A DNA stretch of 64,000 nucleotides from an uncultured Eubacterium sp. (GTDB lineage Bacteria; Bacillota; Clostridia; Lachnospirales; Lachnospiraceae), in assembly GCA_934320655.1 (NCBI GenBank), contig CAKRFN010000009.1, positions 1 through 64,000 on the forward strand, read 5' to 3'. Shown one piece after another: positions 17,534-26,421 of this stretch. Under the pieces are notes generated by a model. It did no database searches. It was not told where the DNA came from and saw nothing but the letters and a program-made list of their open reading frames with translations. The translations under genes were made by a program, and so were the position numbers. Within the stretch, counting starts at the first letter, position 1. Each line of letters begins with the position of its first letter.

Positions 17534-17905
17534 CTATGCCTCCTGTACCCTGATCAGCGTGGAAAACAGCTTATATTCTTCCTTATCCATTTCCACGGTA
17601 AAGGAAACTGCATCTTCCCGGCGCTCTGCCCTGTCCGCTGCTTTCTTTATCTTCCTCGCAAGGCGCAGGAGTACAAAATTCTCTCTGGAAAGCTCCATGC
17701 ACTCCTTAAAAGCCATTTCCTCTGTCTCAAGCTGTCCCTGCTTTGCCTGTATCACCCCCGCAAGTTTCGCCCCGACTTCCTTTTTGTCCGTGACGTCTAT
17801 GAACACCTCCGCCTTTGTCCTGCCGGAGCGTTCCCACTCCTTATGCAGCAGCTTTACCAGATACTCCATGTTCTTAACCGTTTCTTTTCCTGTCATTCTT
17901 TCCAT
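17534..17905 (-). CDS. Uncharacterised small helical protein
   Basis: 123 residues, no signal or membrane span, rich in Lys/Glu. The middle (KQGQLETEEMAFKECMELSRENFVLLRLARKIKKA) is likely a long helix or short coiled coil. The C-terminus ends in a strand-like EEYKLFSTLIRVQEA. The ATG has GGGGGAG upstream. It sits in a close operon with the MT-A70 gene (5 nt away). I recognise no family; proteins of this kind are scattered in Tn1549-like elements. Confidence 0.6.
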   Translation of the reverse strand: MERMTGKETVKNMEYLVKLLHKEWERSGRTKAEVFIDVTDKKEVGAKLAGVIQAKQGQLETEEMAFKECMELSRENFVLLRLARKIKKAADRAERREDAVSFTVEMDKEEYKLFSTLIRVQEA

Positions 17906-17922
17906 TTGATTCTCCCCCTTTT

Positions 17923-18843
17923 TTACCGTAATGGTCCTGATATTTGTCTCTGTTCTTCCCTTGCATGGTACATTCCGTCATACATTCCCTTGTCAAGCAT
18001 CTTATCGAATACTTCCGGCTCACTTGTCCCAAAAGTATTTTCCAGACCATCCCTTGCAGCATTCCTTACCCTCTCCGGCAGTCCCTCTTTCTGCTCCACG
18101 TTCTTCTGCATCCAGAAATCCCTCCGTATCATGTCCCGCAGGTCTGAAACATTCTCTATCATGTCAGGCTCTCCGTATTCCTGTTTCAGAATGTCGAAAT
18201 CAATCCTTGTAATGTCATTTCCAAGATAAACGCCCTGATCCCACTCTATGCCTGTAACCACACTGTCATCATCGGGACGTTCCCCTTTGGGGTATCTCTC
18301 GTACAGGTTTACGCCCCTCCCTACTATAAGCTGGCTGTCAGTCAGGCTCATTAACAGCAGGTTCTTTGGGCTCAATGCTGCAAGCACACGGTAATCGCTC
18401 CCGTTCATGTTGTGCAGCACCTCCCCCGCATGAAAAGTATTCTCCACACGTTCATAGTGCAGGCAAGGGAACAAGGAATGTCCGTCCGGCTTCATGTTGT
18501 ATATCCGCAGGACATCAAGACAGTCCTTAGAACACCGCCCCTCGTCAAAAGACCATTCGCCATCGTTAAAATTTCCCATAAGGAATCCCCGAAGCTGCGT
18601 CTCCTCGGTACAGAATGCCGCATGGATGCTCTTGTTTGCCGCAAAATACAGGTCACTCCAGTCCGCCTTTCCTGCCTTTCCTGCCTTTGTTTCATACAGT
18701 GTGCCTATGGCTCCTGCCATATCCTCCGCATGTTCTCCCCACAGCTTCAATGCTGCCTCCATATAATCCGTAAGGTTCAGCAGATAGTTTGTTTCCGTCC
18801 CTTTCCGGTTTTCCACCACCATAACCATATCTTCTAATTTCAT
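17923..18843 (-). CDS. Uncharacterised element protein (306 aa)
   Basis: Start taken at ATG 18843, directly behind GGAGGAAGC; a longer frame begins 21 bases earlier without a ribosome site. The protein has no membrane segment. Notable blocks are TNYLLNLTDYMEAALKLWGE near the N-terminus, a Trp- and Asp-rich middle (DGEWSFDEGRCSKDCLDVLRIYNM), and a C-terminal helical part (ERVRNAARDGLENTFG). I cannot place it in a family with confidence. Position between the NlpC/P60 hydrolase and the methylase suggests an accessory transfer protein. Confidence 0.6.
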   Translation of the reverse strand: MKLEDMVMVVENRKGTETNYLLNLTDYMEAALKLWGEHAEDMAGAIGTLYETKAGKAGKADWSDLYFAANKSIHAAFCTEETQLRGFLMGNFNDGEWSFDEGRCSKDCLDVLRIYNMKPDGHSLFPCLHYERVENTFHAGEVLHNMNGSDYRVLAALSPKNLLLMSLTDSQLIVGRGVNLYERYPKGERPDDDSVVTGIEWDQGVYLGNDITRIDFDILKQEYGEPDMIENVSDLRDMIRRDFWMQKNVEQKEGLPERVRNAARDGLENTFGTSEPEVFDKMLDKGMYDGMYHAREEQRQISGPLR

Positions 18844-18880
18844 GCTTCCTCCTTTTATCCGCATAAAAAAGGCAGCACAC

Positions 18881-19486
18881 TTATCGGCACTGCCCTGTCT
18901 CCATGCCGAACTGGAACAGGGAAAGCTGTCCTTCCCCCTGCACCTGTTCCGGCTCTTTTTTCTTTTCCTCTATGATCTTCATCATCTGTGTGGCACACTG
19001 GGCAAAGGACTCCAGATAGCCCTCCGGTCTGTTTGCGTGTCGGCGCATTGTAACCAGATCCCCGTCCCTTATGGCTTCTGCAAGCCCGGATGCATACCCA
19101 AGCACGTTATAAAGGCTTATCTGCTTCGCCTCTTTCTTTGTCAGCATATCCTTGTTGGCAAGGAGATAGTGGAAATTGGGATCAGAAAGATAATATTCCA
19201 ACGCCTGCGCCGCACCGTCCTTTATCTCCCCCGCCCTTGCCATATAATCATCATGTACTTCCGGCGGCACTTCCCGGTAGAAAATTTCCGGGTATTTTTC
19301 ATAATCCGAGCCATACTGTTCCACCATCTTCTGTTTATGATACATGATGTGGTTTCTCACAAGGTTCATGCTGCCGCCGTCTGCATAAAAGGGATCGCTG
19401 CCGCCATGATCCCGCAGGTATTCCCACCGTTCAAAGGACTTTGCCAGTTCTTCCGTAAGATTTTCTGTCTCTTTCTTCTTTGCCAT
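18881..19486 (-). CDS. Uncharacterised soluble element protein (201 aa)
   Basis: The ATG at 19486 (MAKKKETEN) follows GGCGGTG; a GTG two codons upstream is possible. The protein is soluble and mainly helical, with aromatic-rich segments (FYREVPPEVHDDYMARAG, YYLSDPNFHYLLANKDML) and a Gln/Glu-rich tail. It is 9 nt from the stop-start region of the NlpC/P60 gene and transcribed with it. No family recognised. Confidence 0.6.
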   Translation of the reverse strand: MAKKKETENLTEELAKSFERWEYLRDHGGSDPFYADGGSMNLVRNHIMYHKQKMVEQYGSDYEKYPEIFYREVPPEVHDDYMARAGEIKDGAAQALEYYLSDPNFHYLLANKDMLTKKEAKQISLYNVLGYASGLAEAIRDGDLVTMRRHANRPEGYLESFAQCATQMMKIIEEKKKEPEQVQGEGQLSLFQFGMETGQCR

Positions 19487-19495
19487 ACACACCGC

Positions 19496-21643
19496 CTATC
19501 TCGGTCTGCCTATGAATACAATGGAAGAACGCCCCTGCACTGGTCTGTATACTACCCCAAGCCGTGCATTTGCCGCCTCAACTACTTTTCCATTGCCGAC
19601 ATAAATCGCCACATGCGTAATGTTCATAAAGCGCCCGTTTCTGTCATAACTGTAAAATATCAGGTCCCCCGGCTGCATCTCGTCATAGTTCACAAGCAGA
19701 TTGTTGTCATAACAGAGCTTTCCCTCGCTTGCCGCTGTATTGGAACCCTCATACATGATGCTTACCCCCGCACTGCGCCATGCATAGTAGGCTAGGGAGC
19801 TGCAGTCGTAATAGTTCCCGCTGTCACGGTATGCCTGACTGTATGGGTATCCTACCTTTGACAGAGCAAACGCCACGACCTTCCTTCCGTTTTCGTCAGA
19901 AATGGCATCCACGATTGCCTGATACTGTTCAGGCGAAATCGTTTCCCCCGGATCGCCGCCCCCGCCAGTGTAGCCGAGCATTGCAAGATATTCCGGTTTC
20001 ATCAGTTCGGCAAGCATATCCTGTTCTTCCGCATTGAACCCGTAGACGGAAATCATGTCATAACACGTTTTCAGTTCCACATTGACCTCTTTGACCGTCG
20101 TGGTTGTCGTGCTGCCCTCATCATCGGTTTCCGTGTCTGTCCTGCTGGTAATGCGAAAGCTGCACATATCGTCAAAGACGGCTTTTAAGTTCTGCTTTGC
20201 CTTATCCGTCATATCCGTTGCCGTGTCGCCGTCCCCGTACTTTACCATGTAGACCATCAGTATGTCACAGAAATTATCCGGTGTGCCGGAGCCTTCAAAG
20301 TTGACGTAGATTTTCTCGCTTGTGTCATACCCTGAATAGTCTGCAAGCTCCGCATTGACCTCATCGTTAAATTCCGACACATACGCCGATAAGACTTCCT
20401 GTGTCGTCTCCCCCGACGATATGGACGGGAAGAAGATCGCAAACGGCGAATTATAGATAATTGCTATGACAGCAATGATCGGGAGCGCTATAAGCGCCAC
20501 TACCGCAAACAGCGCAAGCAGGAACAGCCCCACATACCGCACGATATACTTTGCCATCATGGAAAAGCGCATCAGCACAATGTCCTTTAATGCCTTTCCA
20601 ATACTGTCCTGATTATCCTCCTGCCGCAGCTTTGCCACAAACAGCTTTATCATGCGGTTTCTTGTGGAATTTTTCACATCACGCTTATCCATAGCGATTC
20701 CGGCGGCTTCGCCTGCTGCAATCCCAGCTAAAACTCCGCCCGCCCCTGTGCCTGCCGTAGCTGCCGCTGTCTTTGCCGCCGCTTTTGTCGTTTCTTTTGC
20801 TGCTTTTTTCCCTGTTTCTTTTGCCGTTTCCTTTGCCGCCGCCTGTGCGGTTTTCCTTGCTGTCTTTACCGCACTCTCCTTAATGGTCTTTTCCCTGATA
20901 CGGCTTCCTGACTGTTTTTTCTTTAATTTATCCTGCTTTGCTTTTGCCACTTGTGAACGGTAAAGGTTCCTGCCTGCATCTACGGCATTTGTGGCAGGCT
21001 TTGCCAGCGTGTAAGCCGTCATGTATGCGTCATGGACTTCCCTGCCGCCTTCCATTTCATCTAATGCAGTCCCAGCCGCCACCGAAGCAATACCGGAAGG
21101 AAGTGCAGACTTCTTTTTGACTGCCGCCTCTTTTTCCGCTTTCGCTATACGGTACTGATTATACATACGGTTTTCTTTGTTCACAGACTGCCGCACTTCC
21201 TGTTCTTTTCCCTGTCTGCCCTGCGTGTTCCTGTCCGCATACCTGCCTTGTGCGGTTTTGCCCTCATATCTGCTATGTGTAGCTGCGCCGCTGCTTCTGC
21301 CCTGTTCAGTTGAGCCGCTTCTGCCTTGTGTGGTTCCGTTCCCTTTTCTGTCCTGTACAGTTCCGCCGCCGTTTCTGCCCCTGTACTCCATGCCGTCAGC
21401 AGCCGTTTTTGCCTGCACTGTTTTCCTTTTATTCGTAACATGGACGGAACTCCTTTTTAACTTTATCTTCCCGTCTGCCGCCACGCTTTTCTCTGCCACG
21501 CTTCCGGCAATCTTCGGACCGTGCTGCACGGTAAGGATATTTCTGCCTTTTATTTTTGCTTCGGGCGCTCCCTTTACATGGACTTTAGGCTTTTCCTTTG
21601 TGTGGATCACCATTGGCTTGTCATCCACTTTTTTGATGTTCAA
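19496..21643 (-). CDS. VirB1-like NlpC/P60 peptidoglycan hydrolase (CD1108 family)
   Basis: The hydrolase opens peptidoglycan so the transfer channel can pass. 715 residues from a TTG start with GAGGTGGTG upstream. The N-terminal ~330 residues are basic and low complexity (TQGR repeats, then an Ala/Lys run KETAKETGKKAAKETTKAAA). A membrane segment follows at ~368-400 (FLLALFAVVALIALPIIAVIA), then an extracytoplasmic domain. The C-terminal NlpC/P60 domain has Cys at ~613 in YYDCSSLAYYAW and His at ~677 in ITHVAIYVGNGKVVEAAN. Length and layout match CD1108-type proteins of Tn1549-like elements. It lies downstream of virB4 but is separated from it by a foreign gene and its hairpin. Confidence 0.85.
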   Translation of the reverse strand: MNIKKVDDKPMVIHTKEKPKVHVKGAPEAKIKGRNILTVQHGPKIAGSVAEKSVAADGKIKLKRSSVHVTNKRKTVQAKTAADGMEYRGRNGGGTVQDRKGNGTTQGRSGSTEQGRSSGAATHSRYEGKTAQGRYADRNTQGRQGKEQEVRQSVNKENRMYNQYRIAKAEKEAAVKKKSALPSGIASVAAGTALDEMEGGREVHDAYMTAYTLAKPATNAVDAGRNLYRSQVAKAKQDKLKKKQSGSRIREKTIKESAVKTARKTAQAAAKETAKETGKKAAKETTKAAAKTAAATAGTGAGGVLAGIAAGEAAGIAMDKRDVKNSTRNRMIKLFVAKLRQEDNQDSIGKALKDIVLMRFSMMAKYIVRYVGLFLLALFAVVALIALPIIAVIAIIYNSPFAIFFPSISSGETTQEVLSAYVSEFNDEVNAELADYSGYDTSEKIYVNFEGSGTPDNFCDILMVYMVKYGDGDTATDMTDKAKQNLKAVFDDMCSFRITSRTDTETDDEGSTTTTTVKEVNVELKTCYDMISVYGFNAEEQDMLAELMKPEYLAMLGYTGGGGDPGETISPEQYQAIVDAISDENGRKVVAFALSKVGYPYSQAYRDSGNYYDCSSLAYYAWRSAGVSIMYEGSNTAASEGKLCYDNNLLVNYDEMQPGDLIFYSYDRNGRFMNITHVAIYVGNGKVVEAANARLGVVYRPVQGRSSIVFIGRPR

Positions 21644-21671
21644 TCTGCACCACCTCTTTTCTTCATAAAAT

Positions 21672-21706
21672 TAGCCACTAAAGAGAAAAAATCTCCATAG
21701 TGGCTA
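21672..21706 (-). terminator. Hairpin between the cyclase-like gene and the NlpC/P60 gene
   Basis: Arms TAGCCACTA (21672-21680) and TAGTGGCTA (21698-21706) are perfect, with an inner GGAGA/TCTC pairing closed by a T-run loop. On the minus strand AATTTT follows. It is a likely, perhaps leaky, terminator for the inserted gene 21838-22647, just upstream of the hydrolase start at 21643. Confidence 0.55.
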
Positions 21707-21837
21707 TGTAATAAACTTATTCACTTTTAATCTATTGACATATTAATTTCCTATGCCTCACAACAACAATCACCCAATTTCATACTCTAACCATACAAAT
21801 TCCTCAAATATGAATTAGAATTTTTCTTTTACATACT

Positions 21838-22647
21838 TCAATCCCCCGTTACAACTCCACTATATGCTCCAATAGCAAGTTCTGGCTTCAATCTATTATG
21901 TTTTGTCTGCAAGTATTTCTCAAACCAATCCAGTTTTTCATATATAGTTGCTTTCCTTTTCTCGTGTGAAACTTGTGTATCCTTGTATTTTTCTTTATCC
22001 CTTAAAATAACATTATACAAATTCCTTTTAATTTGATTGATCTCAATATACCCATCTTCTAAAGCCAGCCCTGGTGAAAAGGCTTCTAATTGATAAAAAA
22101 TATTTAAAAAGTATTTTTCATTTTCTCTCTCAACAAGCATAGGTCTACTTGTCATCATAAGATTTACTAATTCCATACTTGTTTGAGACTCTTCCCAATC
22201 ATAAAATTTTTTCCCTAATTCTGGACTTAATGCAATCATAGGAACATCTGCATAACTACATTCCAAGCTATATGCTTCTTCTACAGCCGGTCCAAAGAAT
22301 CCCAATTCATCAAAATATGCCTCTCCAAATGTTATCCCTCCACGAACCAAATATCCTGCATTTAGTATTCTTAATAGAGATATAGAAGTATTATACATTG
22401 CTATCTGTATAAGCTTCATATCATCTTTTCTACTATCTTCTATTCCATCTTTGTAAAAATAGAAAAAATAAGCACAATCGGAAAAACTATATACTTTTCT
22501 GTCATATATAACATGATTCAAATTTCTTTGTTCATTAGTTCTCGCTTCTCCATGAAAAAGTCTATGAATAAAAAATTTATCTTCAAATCTTTTATTATTT
22601 TTTGTTCCTAATAAGTCAACAAAAATAACTACCATTTTACGATACAT
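21838..22647 (-). CDS. Nucleotidyl cyclase-like protein inserted in the transfer operon
   Basis: 269 soluble residues, ATG behind AAAGGGAAAAAG. Motif order fits the class III adenylyl/guanylyl cyclase fold. IFVDLLGTK (Asp11) matches the FxDxxG strand. VYSFSDCAYFF (Asp57) matches the GD hairpin. VRGGITFGEAYFDE (102-115) with FFGPAVEEAYSLE (118-129) matches the iGIhxG...G..vn.Ar.le segment. The residues that set base specificity and the transition-state Asn/Arg are not obvious, so activity is unproven. No effector gene (TIR, membrane or phosphatase-like) is adjacent. The gene is far more AT-rich than the virB4 and hydrolase genes on either side, and has its own hairpin, so it is a late insertion. 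Confidence 0.55.
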   Translation of the reverse strand: MYRKMVVIFVDLLGTKNNKRFEDKFFIHRLFHGEARTNEQRNLNHVIYDRKVYSFSDCAYFFYFYKDGIEDSRKDDMKLIQIAMYNTSISLLRILNAGYLVRGGITFGEAYFDELGFFGPAVEEAYSLECSYADVPMIALSPELGKKFYDWEESQTSMELVNLMMTSRPMLVERENEKYFLNIFYQLEAFSPGLALEDGYIEINQIKRNLYNVILRDKEKYKDTQVSHEKRKATIYEKLDWFEKYLQTKHNRLKPELAIGAYSGVVTGD

Positions 22648-22735
22648 ATTCTTTTTCCCTTTGTAAATTTTATTTTTTCAAATTGGACTAGACAATAACT
22701 GCCTAGTCCAGTTAATTATACTACTAATGCAATGT

Positions 22736-25105
22736 TTATTCCATTTCTTTTTTCTTCTCCATTGCAATTTTCTCGTGGATATTAGTATTATACAGATTGT
22801 AGAGGTCTGTCCCTTTTTCAATGGTATTATCAAAAGGTATTACCACATTTCCGCACTTCATAAGCCCCATACCGCTTGACGAGTTGGTTACAAACCGGAG
22901 CTGCGCCTCTGAAACGCCGATTACCTCCGCCATGCGTGAACTGTCCGTGTTCGCCTGTTTTAAGAGTGCCACAAACTCCGAGTTGGCAAGCATGGTTGTT
23001 GCCGTGTAATTTTGCAGCAGGTCAACCACATTCTGCGTGATCCCGGTACACAAGCCGCCCTGTTTTCTCACTTTCTTCCATAACTGCTGTAAATACTTGG
23101 CGGAATACTCCGAATTTAACAGCACATGGAACTCGTCAATATAGAGCCATGTTGCAATGCCCCTCTTGCCGTTTGCAATGATACGGTTCTGTATGCTCTC
23201 CATCATTACAAGCATCGTGATAGGCGAAAGTTCCGTACCCAGGTCACGGATTCCGTACACCGTAAAGCGGTTATCCACATCTACATTCGTCTGGTGGTTG
23301 AAGATGTTCAGCGAACCGTTGACAAACAGTTCCAGTGACAACGCTATATCCTTTGCCTCGTCCTCCGGCTGGTTCATCAGTATTTCATAGAAATCAGACA
23401 TGATCGGCACATATTTTTCCCTGTTCCTTGCTATCTCAATGTAGAGCCTGCGCACACAGCGGTCAATAATGGACTTCTGCCTTGAATTAAGGCTTTCCCC
23501 CATACACTGTTCACACAGTCCGAGCATAAATTCGCCTTTTTCCCTTATCATGCCCTTACTGTCATTTAAGTCAAGACTCCATACGTCCATGTCAAGCGGA
23601 TTGACATAGTTATCCGTATAGGTTGACATATTTACCACTGTTCCGCCGTAAGTCTGTGCAATGTCAAAGTATTCATTCATCGGATCAATGACGATAATCT
23701 CATCATTGCCGGATAAGAACACGTTGCCCATTTCCATTTTACAGAAGAACGACTTGCCCGAACCGGGAACCCCGAACACAAAACCGTTGCCGTTAATCAG
23801 CTTTTTGCGGTTCCCGATATTGATGTTCTTTGACACCTGATTGATACCGTAATAACAGCCCTGTTTATCGTTCAGTTCCTGCACATTGAACGGCATAAGC
23901 ACCGCAAGGCTCTGTGTCAGCATGGTCCGCATGGTTTCCACCTGTCTTACGCCAATCGGAAGTGCGGTATTTAAGGACTCCCTCTGCTTCAGGTAGTGTT
24001 CCTCTATCGTGACGGAGTTGCGCTTGCCTATGGTTTCCACCGTTTCCGTCATGCTGTCAAGTTCCTCTTTCGTGTCTGCCATAAGGATAATCGTTACGGA
24101 CACATAATAAAGGCACTGGTCATTTTCCCTTACATCGTCCATGATCTCCTCAATCTCTTTCTTCTCAATCCGCTTGTTGTATGAGATTTCCGATGAAAAA
24201 TCGTTGTTCTTGTTCCTCACACGCTGCTGCTTGATGATGTCAGATTCAATGCCGAGGTATTTCTTCTGCAGGACCTTCGTTGTCATATCCTTTGGGATAG
24301 GCACAACATCAATGCTTGTGATGGAATGTACCGGAAGGCTTGTGATCTCATTTAAAAAGCGGTCTGAAAGACTGGACGGGTATTTCTTGATGAACAATGC
24401 ACGGCAGAATTTCTTTTCATCCTTAAAATAATCCGGGAAAAACTGTATCATGCCGTTGCACAGGTCATTGCGGAAGTCTACGCCGACTTTTCTTGCCTCC
24501 CTGATGTCAAAATCAAAACTGCCCTCATCCCCCAAGTGGTAATAATCATACAGAACCTTAATACGCTCGTTGCCGGACAGCGCCACAATCTCTGCGCCAA
24601 GCTCCCCGAACGCCTTATGCACCGACGCTTCAATGGTTGCAAACTGCGCCTTTGCTTCTTCAAAGTTTTTTCGCTCAATGGTAATGGTAAGGTAGCGCTC
24701 CTGCTCTATCCCCTGCCTGCCCTCATGGATTTTCTGCTCCATGATATTATTGTAAATACTGCGGAAACCGTCATAGCCGTCATCCTTCCGCTGTAAGAAT
24801 ACATAGTCCCTGACCTGCTCCATGTCCTTGTTTTTATTGTTGATTGTGATCTTGAAACTCACATCCAGCGAATTTAAAAACTTGCAGTACCTCTCAAAAA
24901 TGTCAATCTGCTCTGTCTCATTTGTAGTGGTGTAATTGATGTCCTGAAAACGGTAACACTTGGAAAAGCGGTTTTTTGCCACCTCAAAAATGCCGTTTTC
25001 TGCCACCTTCATAATCTCAATCGTCTGTTGTATGGATTTCGGAGCCTTATAAAGCGGTTCGCTCGCCTTTTTCAGCTCTTTGAATCCGTCTGCAAATAAG
25101 CCCAA
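22736..25105 (-). CDS. VirB4-like conjugation ATPase (CD1110 family)
   Basis: VirB4 ATPases power assembly of the mating channel and substrate transfer at the inner membrane face. 789 residues, full length, from a TTG start with GGGAGG six bases upstream. The N-terminal half is the CagE/TrbE/VirB domain. Walker A is GVPGSGKS (~447-454), followed by EIIVIDPMNEYFDIA. Walker B is TWLYIDEFHVLL (~662), then LWKKVRKQGGLCTGITQNVVDLL, a motif typical of the family. It lies downstream of PrgI and the small membrane genes. The next gene in the usual order (NlpC/P60) is displaced by the cyclase-like insertion. Confidence 0.95.
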   Translation of the reverse strand: MGLFADGFKELKKASEPLYKAPKSIQQTIEIMKVAENGIFEVAKNRFSKCYRFQDINYTTTNETEQIDIFERYCKFLNSLDVSFKITINNKNKDMEQVRDYVFLQRKDDGYDGFRSIYNNIMEQKIHEGRQGIEQERYLTITIERKNFEEAKAQFATIEASVHKAFGELGAEIVALSGNERIKVLYDYYHLGDEGSFDFDIREARKVGVDFRNDLCNGMIQFFPDYFKDEKKFCRALFIKKYPSSLSDRFLNEITSLPVHSITSIDVVPIPKDMTTKVLQKKYLGIESDIIKQQRVRNKNNDFSSEISYNKRIEKKEIEEIMDDVRENDQCLYYVSVTIILMADTKEELDSMTETVETIGKRNSVTIEEHYLKQRESLNTALPIGVRQVETMRTMLTQSLAVLMPFNVQELNDKQGCYYGINQVSKNINIGNRKKLINGNGFVFGVPGSGKSFFCKMEMGNVFLSGNDEIIVIDPMNEYFDIAQTYGGTVVNMSTYTDNYVNPLDMDVWSLDLNDSKGMIREKGEFMLGLCEQCMGESLNSRQKSIIDRCVRRLYIEIARNREKYVPIMSDFYEILMNQPEDEAKDIALSLELFVNGSLNIFNHQTNVDVDNRFTVYGIRDLGTELSPITMLVMMESIQNRIIANGKRGIATWLYIDEFHVLLNSEYSAKYLQQLWKKVRKQGGLCTGITQNVVDLLQNYTATTMLANSEFVALLKQANTDSSRMAEVIGVSEAQLRFVTNSSSGMGLMKCGNVVIPFDNTIEKGTDLYNLYNTNIHEKIAMEKKKEME

Positions 25106-25149
25106 ATCTGACCTCCCTTTCTATGCTGTTTTCAGCATTGCCATAAGGC

Positions 25150-25177
25150 AATGCAGCCGGAGAGTCCCGGCTGCATT
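25150..25177 (-). other. Intra-operon hairpin upstream of virB4
   Basis: AATGCAGCCGG (25150-25160) and CCGGCTGCATT (25167-25177) pair perfectly around a 6-nt loop. A second short inverted repeat, GCATTGCC/GGCAATGC, overlaps its 5' side and could form an alternative fold. There is no T-run on either strand, so it is more likely an mRNA stability or processing element than a terminator. It sits 45-73 bases before the virB4 start. Confidence 0.5.
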
Positions 25178-25231
25178 GATACCGGAACTTTCCGACCAAT
25201 AAAGGTCAGTCATTCCATTTATAGTTACTTT

Positions 25232-25747
25232 TTATCGCTGTTCTGTACGGTGTTCCTTCCCCTGTCCGTCCTTTAGCTGTTCCCTGACCTTGCGCATGGT
25301 TTCGCAGCAGTCAATCATAAGATAACTTCCGGCGGGAAGTTTTGACACCTCTCCCATGTTCTTCCCCGAACACAGATAACAATGGAAAGCGGATAAATTC
25401 ACTTCATTGTCAATCTGTTCATACAGGGTAAGCTCCGTACCCTCCTCCAGATAAACAAGACCTCCGTCATTCGCAAAATCCTCATGATAGAATACATCGT
25501 CTATGCCCATATCCTTCATTTCTTCCGTGAGTGTCCCATGCCTGTCTGACAGGTTCAGTATGAGTTCGGAAGAGTCATATTCTGCAATCCCTTCAAAACT
25601 CACATCCCCACCGCCCTCCACATGGACCAGAACAAACGGCTGTCTGTTGTCTATCAGCCTCTCCGCCAGTTCCCGGCTTACCTCTTCCAGAATGTTCATT
25701 CCATCAGACCACCCGGCTGCCAGCATTTCCCCCATACTCTTAATCAA
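25232..25747 (-). CDS. Uncharacterised acidic element protein (171 aa)
   Basis: The TTG start at 25747 follows GGAGG by seven bases. The protein is soluble and acidic, with an NRQPFVLVHVEGGGDVSFEG strand-rich middle and a Cys pair (FHCYLCSG) near residue 125. I recognise no family. It is co-transcribed with the micropeptides and PrgI upstream and VirB4 downstream, so a role in channel assembly is possible, from position only. Confidence 0.6.
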   Translation of the reverse strand: MIKSMGEMLAAGWSDGMNILEEVSRELAERLIDNRQPFVLVHVEGGGDVSFEGIAEYDSSELILNLSDRHGTLTEEMKDMGIDDVFYHEDFANDGGLVYLEEGTELTLYEQIDNEVNLSAFHCYLCSGKNMGEVSKLPAGSYLMIDCCETMRKVREQLKDGQGKEHRTEQR

Positions 25748-25758
25748 TGGATTTCCTC

Positions 25759-25845
25759 CTAATGCCTGATTCTGTAGACGATCACGCCGACTGCGGCTGC
25801 GATGACTGCAACAACTGCCACGATTTTCCCTGTTCTCTTTTTCAT
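25759..25845 (-). CDS. 28-aa single-span membrane peptide
   Basis: ATG at 25845 with AAAGGAGG nine bases upstream. The product is MKKRTGKIVAVVAVIAAAVG followed by a short strand and RIRH: a basic end, a 17-residue hydrophobic helix and a basic tail. It is the second of two related peptides in tandem, 32 nt apart. The shared pattern MKK.T.K.VA...AAV.G..(V/I)YR..H indicates duplication. Function unknown; it lies between prgI and virB4 homologues. Confidence 0.65.
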   Translation of the reverse strand: MKKRTGKIVAVVAVIAAAVGVIVYRIRH

Positions 25846-25877
25846 GTGCCTGCCTCCTTTCCTTTTTTATGCGTTCC

Positions 25878-25970
25878 TTAATGCTTTGCCCTGTAAATGA
25901 CCGTGCCGATAACGGCTGCCACTACAACTGCGATGATCCCTGCTACTGCTTTCACTGTTTTCTTTTTCAT
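25878..25970 (-). CDS. 30-aa single-span membrane peptide
   Basis: ATG at 25970, two bases after the PrgI stop, with AGGAAATGAG upstream. The peptide MKKKTVKAVAGIIAVVVAAV continues IGTVIYRAKH. It has the same plan as the 28-residue peptide that follows. Translational coupling to PrgI and the conserved ends argue for a real gene. It may be a small subunit of the membrane channel, but nothing proves it. Confidence 0.65.
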   Translation of the reverse strand: MKKKTVKAVAGIIAVVVAAVIGTVIYRAKH

Positions 25971-25972
25971 TC

Positions 25973-26395
25973 TCATTTCCTGCCTTTCTTATTCTTTTTG
26001 CTGTTTTTCTTTTTCCCGCTGCCTTTATCTGCGCCTTTCTTTTTATCCGTCTTTTTCCCCGCTTCCTCTTCCATGCGGATCTCACGGATTGTTTCCTCCC
26101 CTTCGGTAGACGAATAGGCAAGCGGGCGGTTGGCAAAGAGCATACGCATCTTTCTTCCCATATACTCGTAAAACCCCATTCCGTTGAACGAATAGAACCC
26201 TCCAAGCGCTATCGGTGCGGCAACCGGGATTGCCACATACACACTGGGGGTAAGACCGATATAGCGGTACAACAGCAGCACGATGCCGCCGCCCGCCGCA
26301 ACCGATGCCACGGAAAAGATAAGCTGCTTTGCCGTCAGCCCCATGACAACCGATTCCTTATAACGGTCTATATCCTTGTTGATTTCAATTACCAT
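25973..26395 (-). CDS. PrgI family (VirB3-like) membrane protein
   Basis: PrgI proteins are small inner-membrane parts of Gram-positive type IV secretion, sitting next to VirB4. 140 residues with a conserved N-terminus (INKDIDRYKESVVMGLTAKQ), two membrane helices at ~27-46 and ~52-70 split by YIGLTPSVY, then the FYSFNGMGFYEYMGRKMRM signature. The tail is very basic (KKTDKKKGADKGSGKKKNSK), longer than in many relatives. ATG behind GGAGGTGTAAAGAG. Confidence 0.9.
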   Translation of the reverse strand: MVIEINKDIDRYKESVVMGLTAKQLIFSVASVAAGGGIVLLLYRYIGLTPSVYVAIPVAAPIALGGFYSFNGMGFYEYMGRKMRMLFANRPLAYSSTEGEETIREIRMEEEAGKKTDKKKGADKGSGKKKNSKKNKKGRK

Positions 26396-26421
26396 CTCTT
26401 TACACCTCCTGAATCAGTCCC

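Noticed and set aside
21838..22647. Calling the cyclase-like gene a Pycsar system
   Set aside because: No effector gene is adjacent and key substrate residues are unclear; only the fold-level similarity is claimed.
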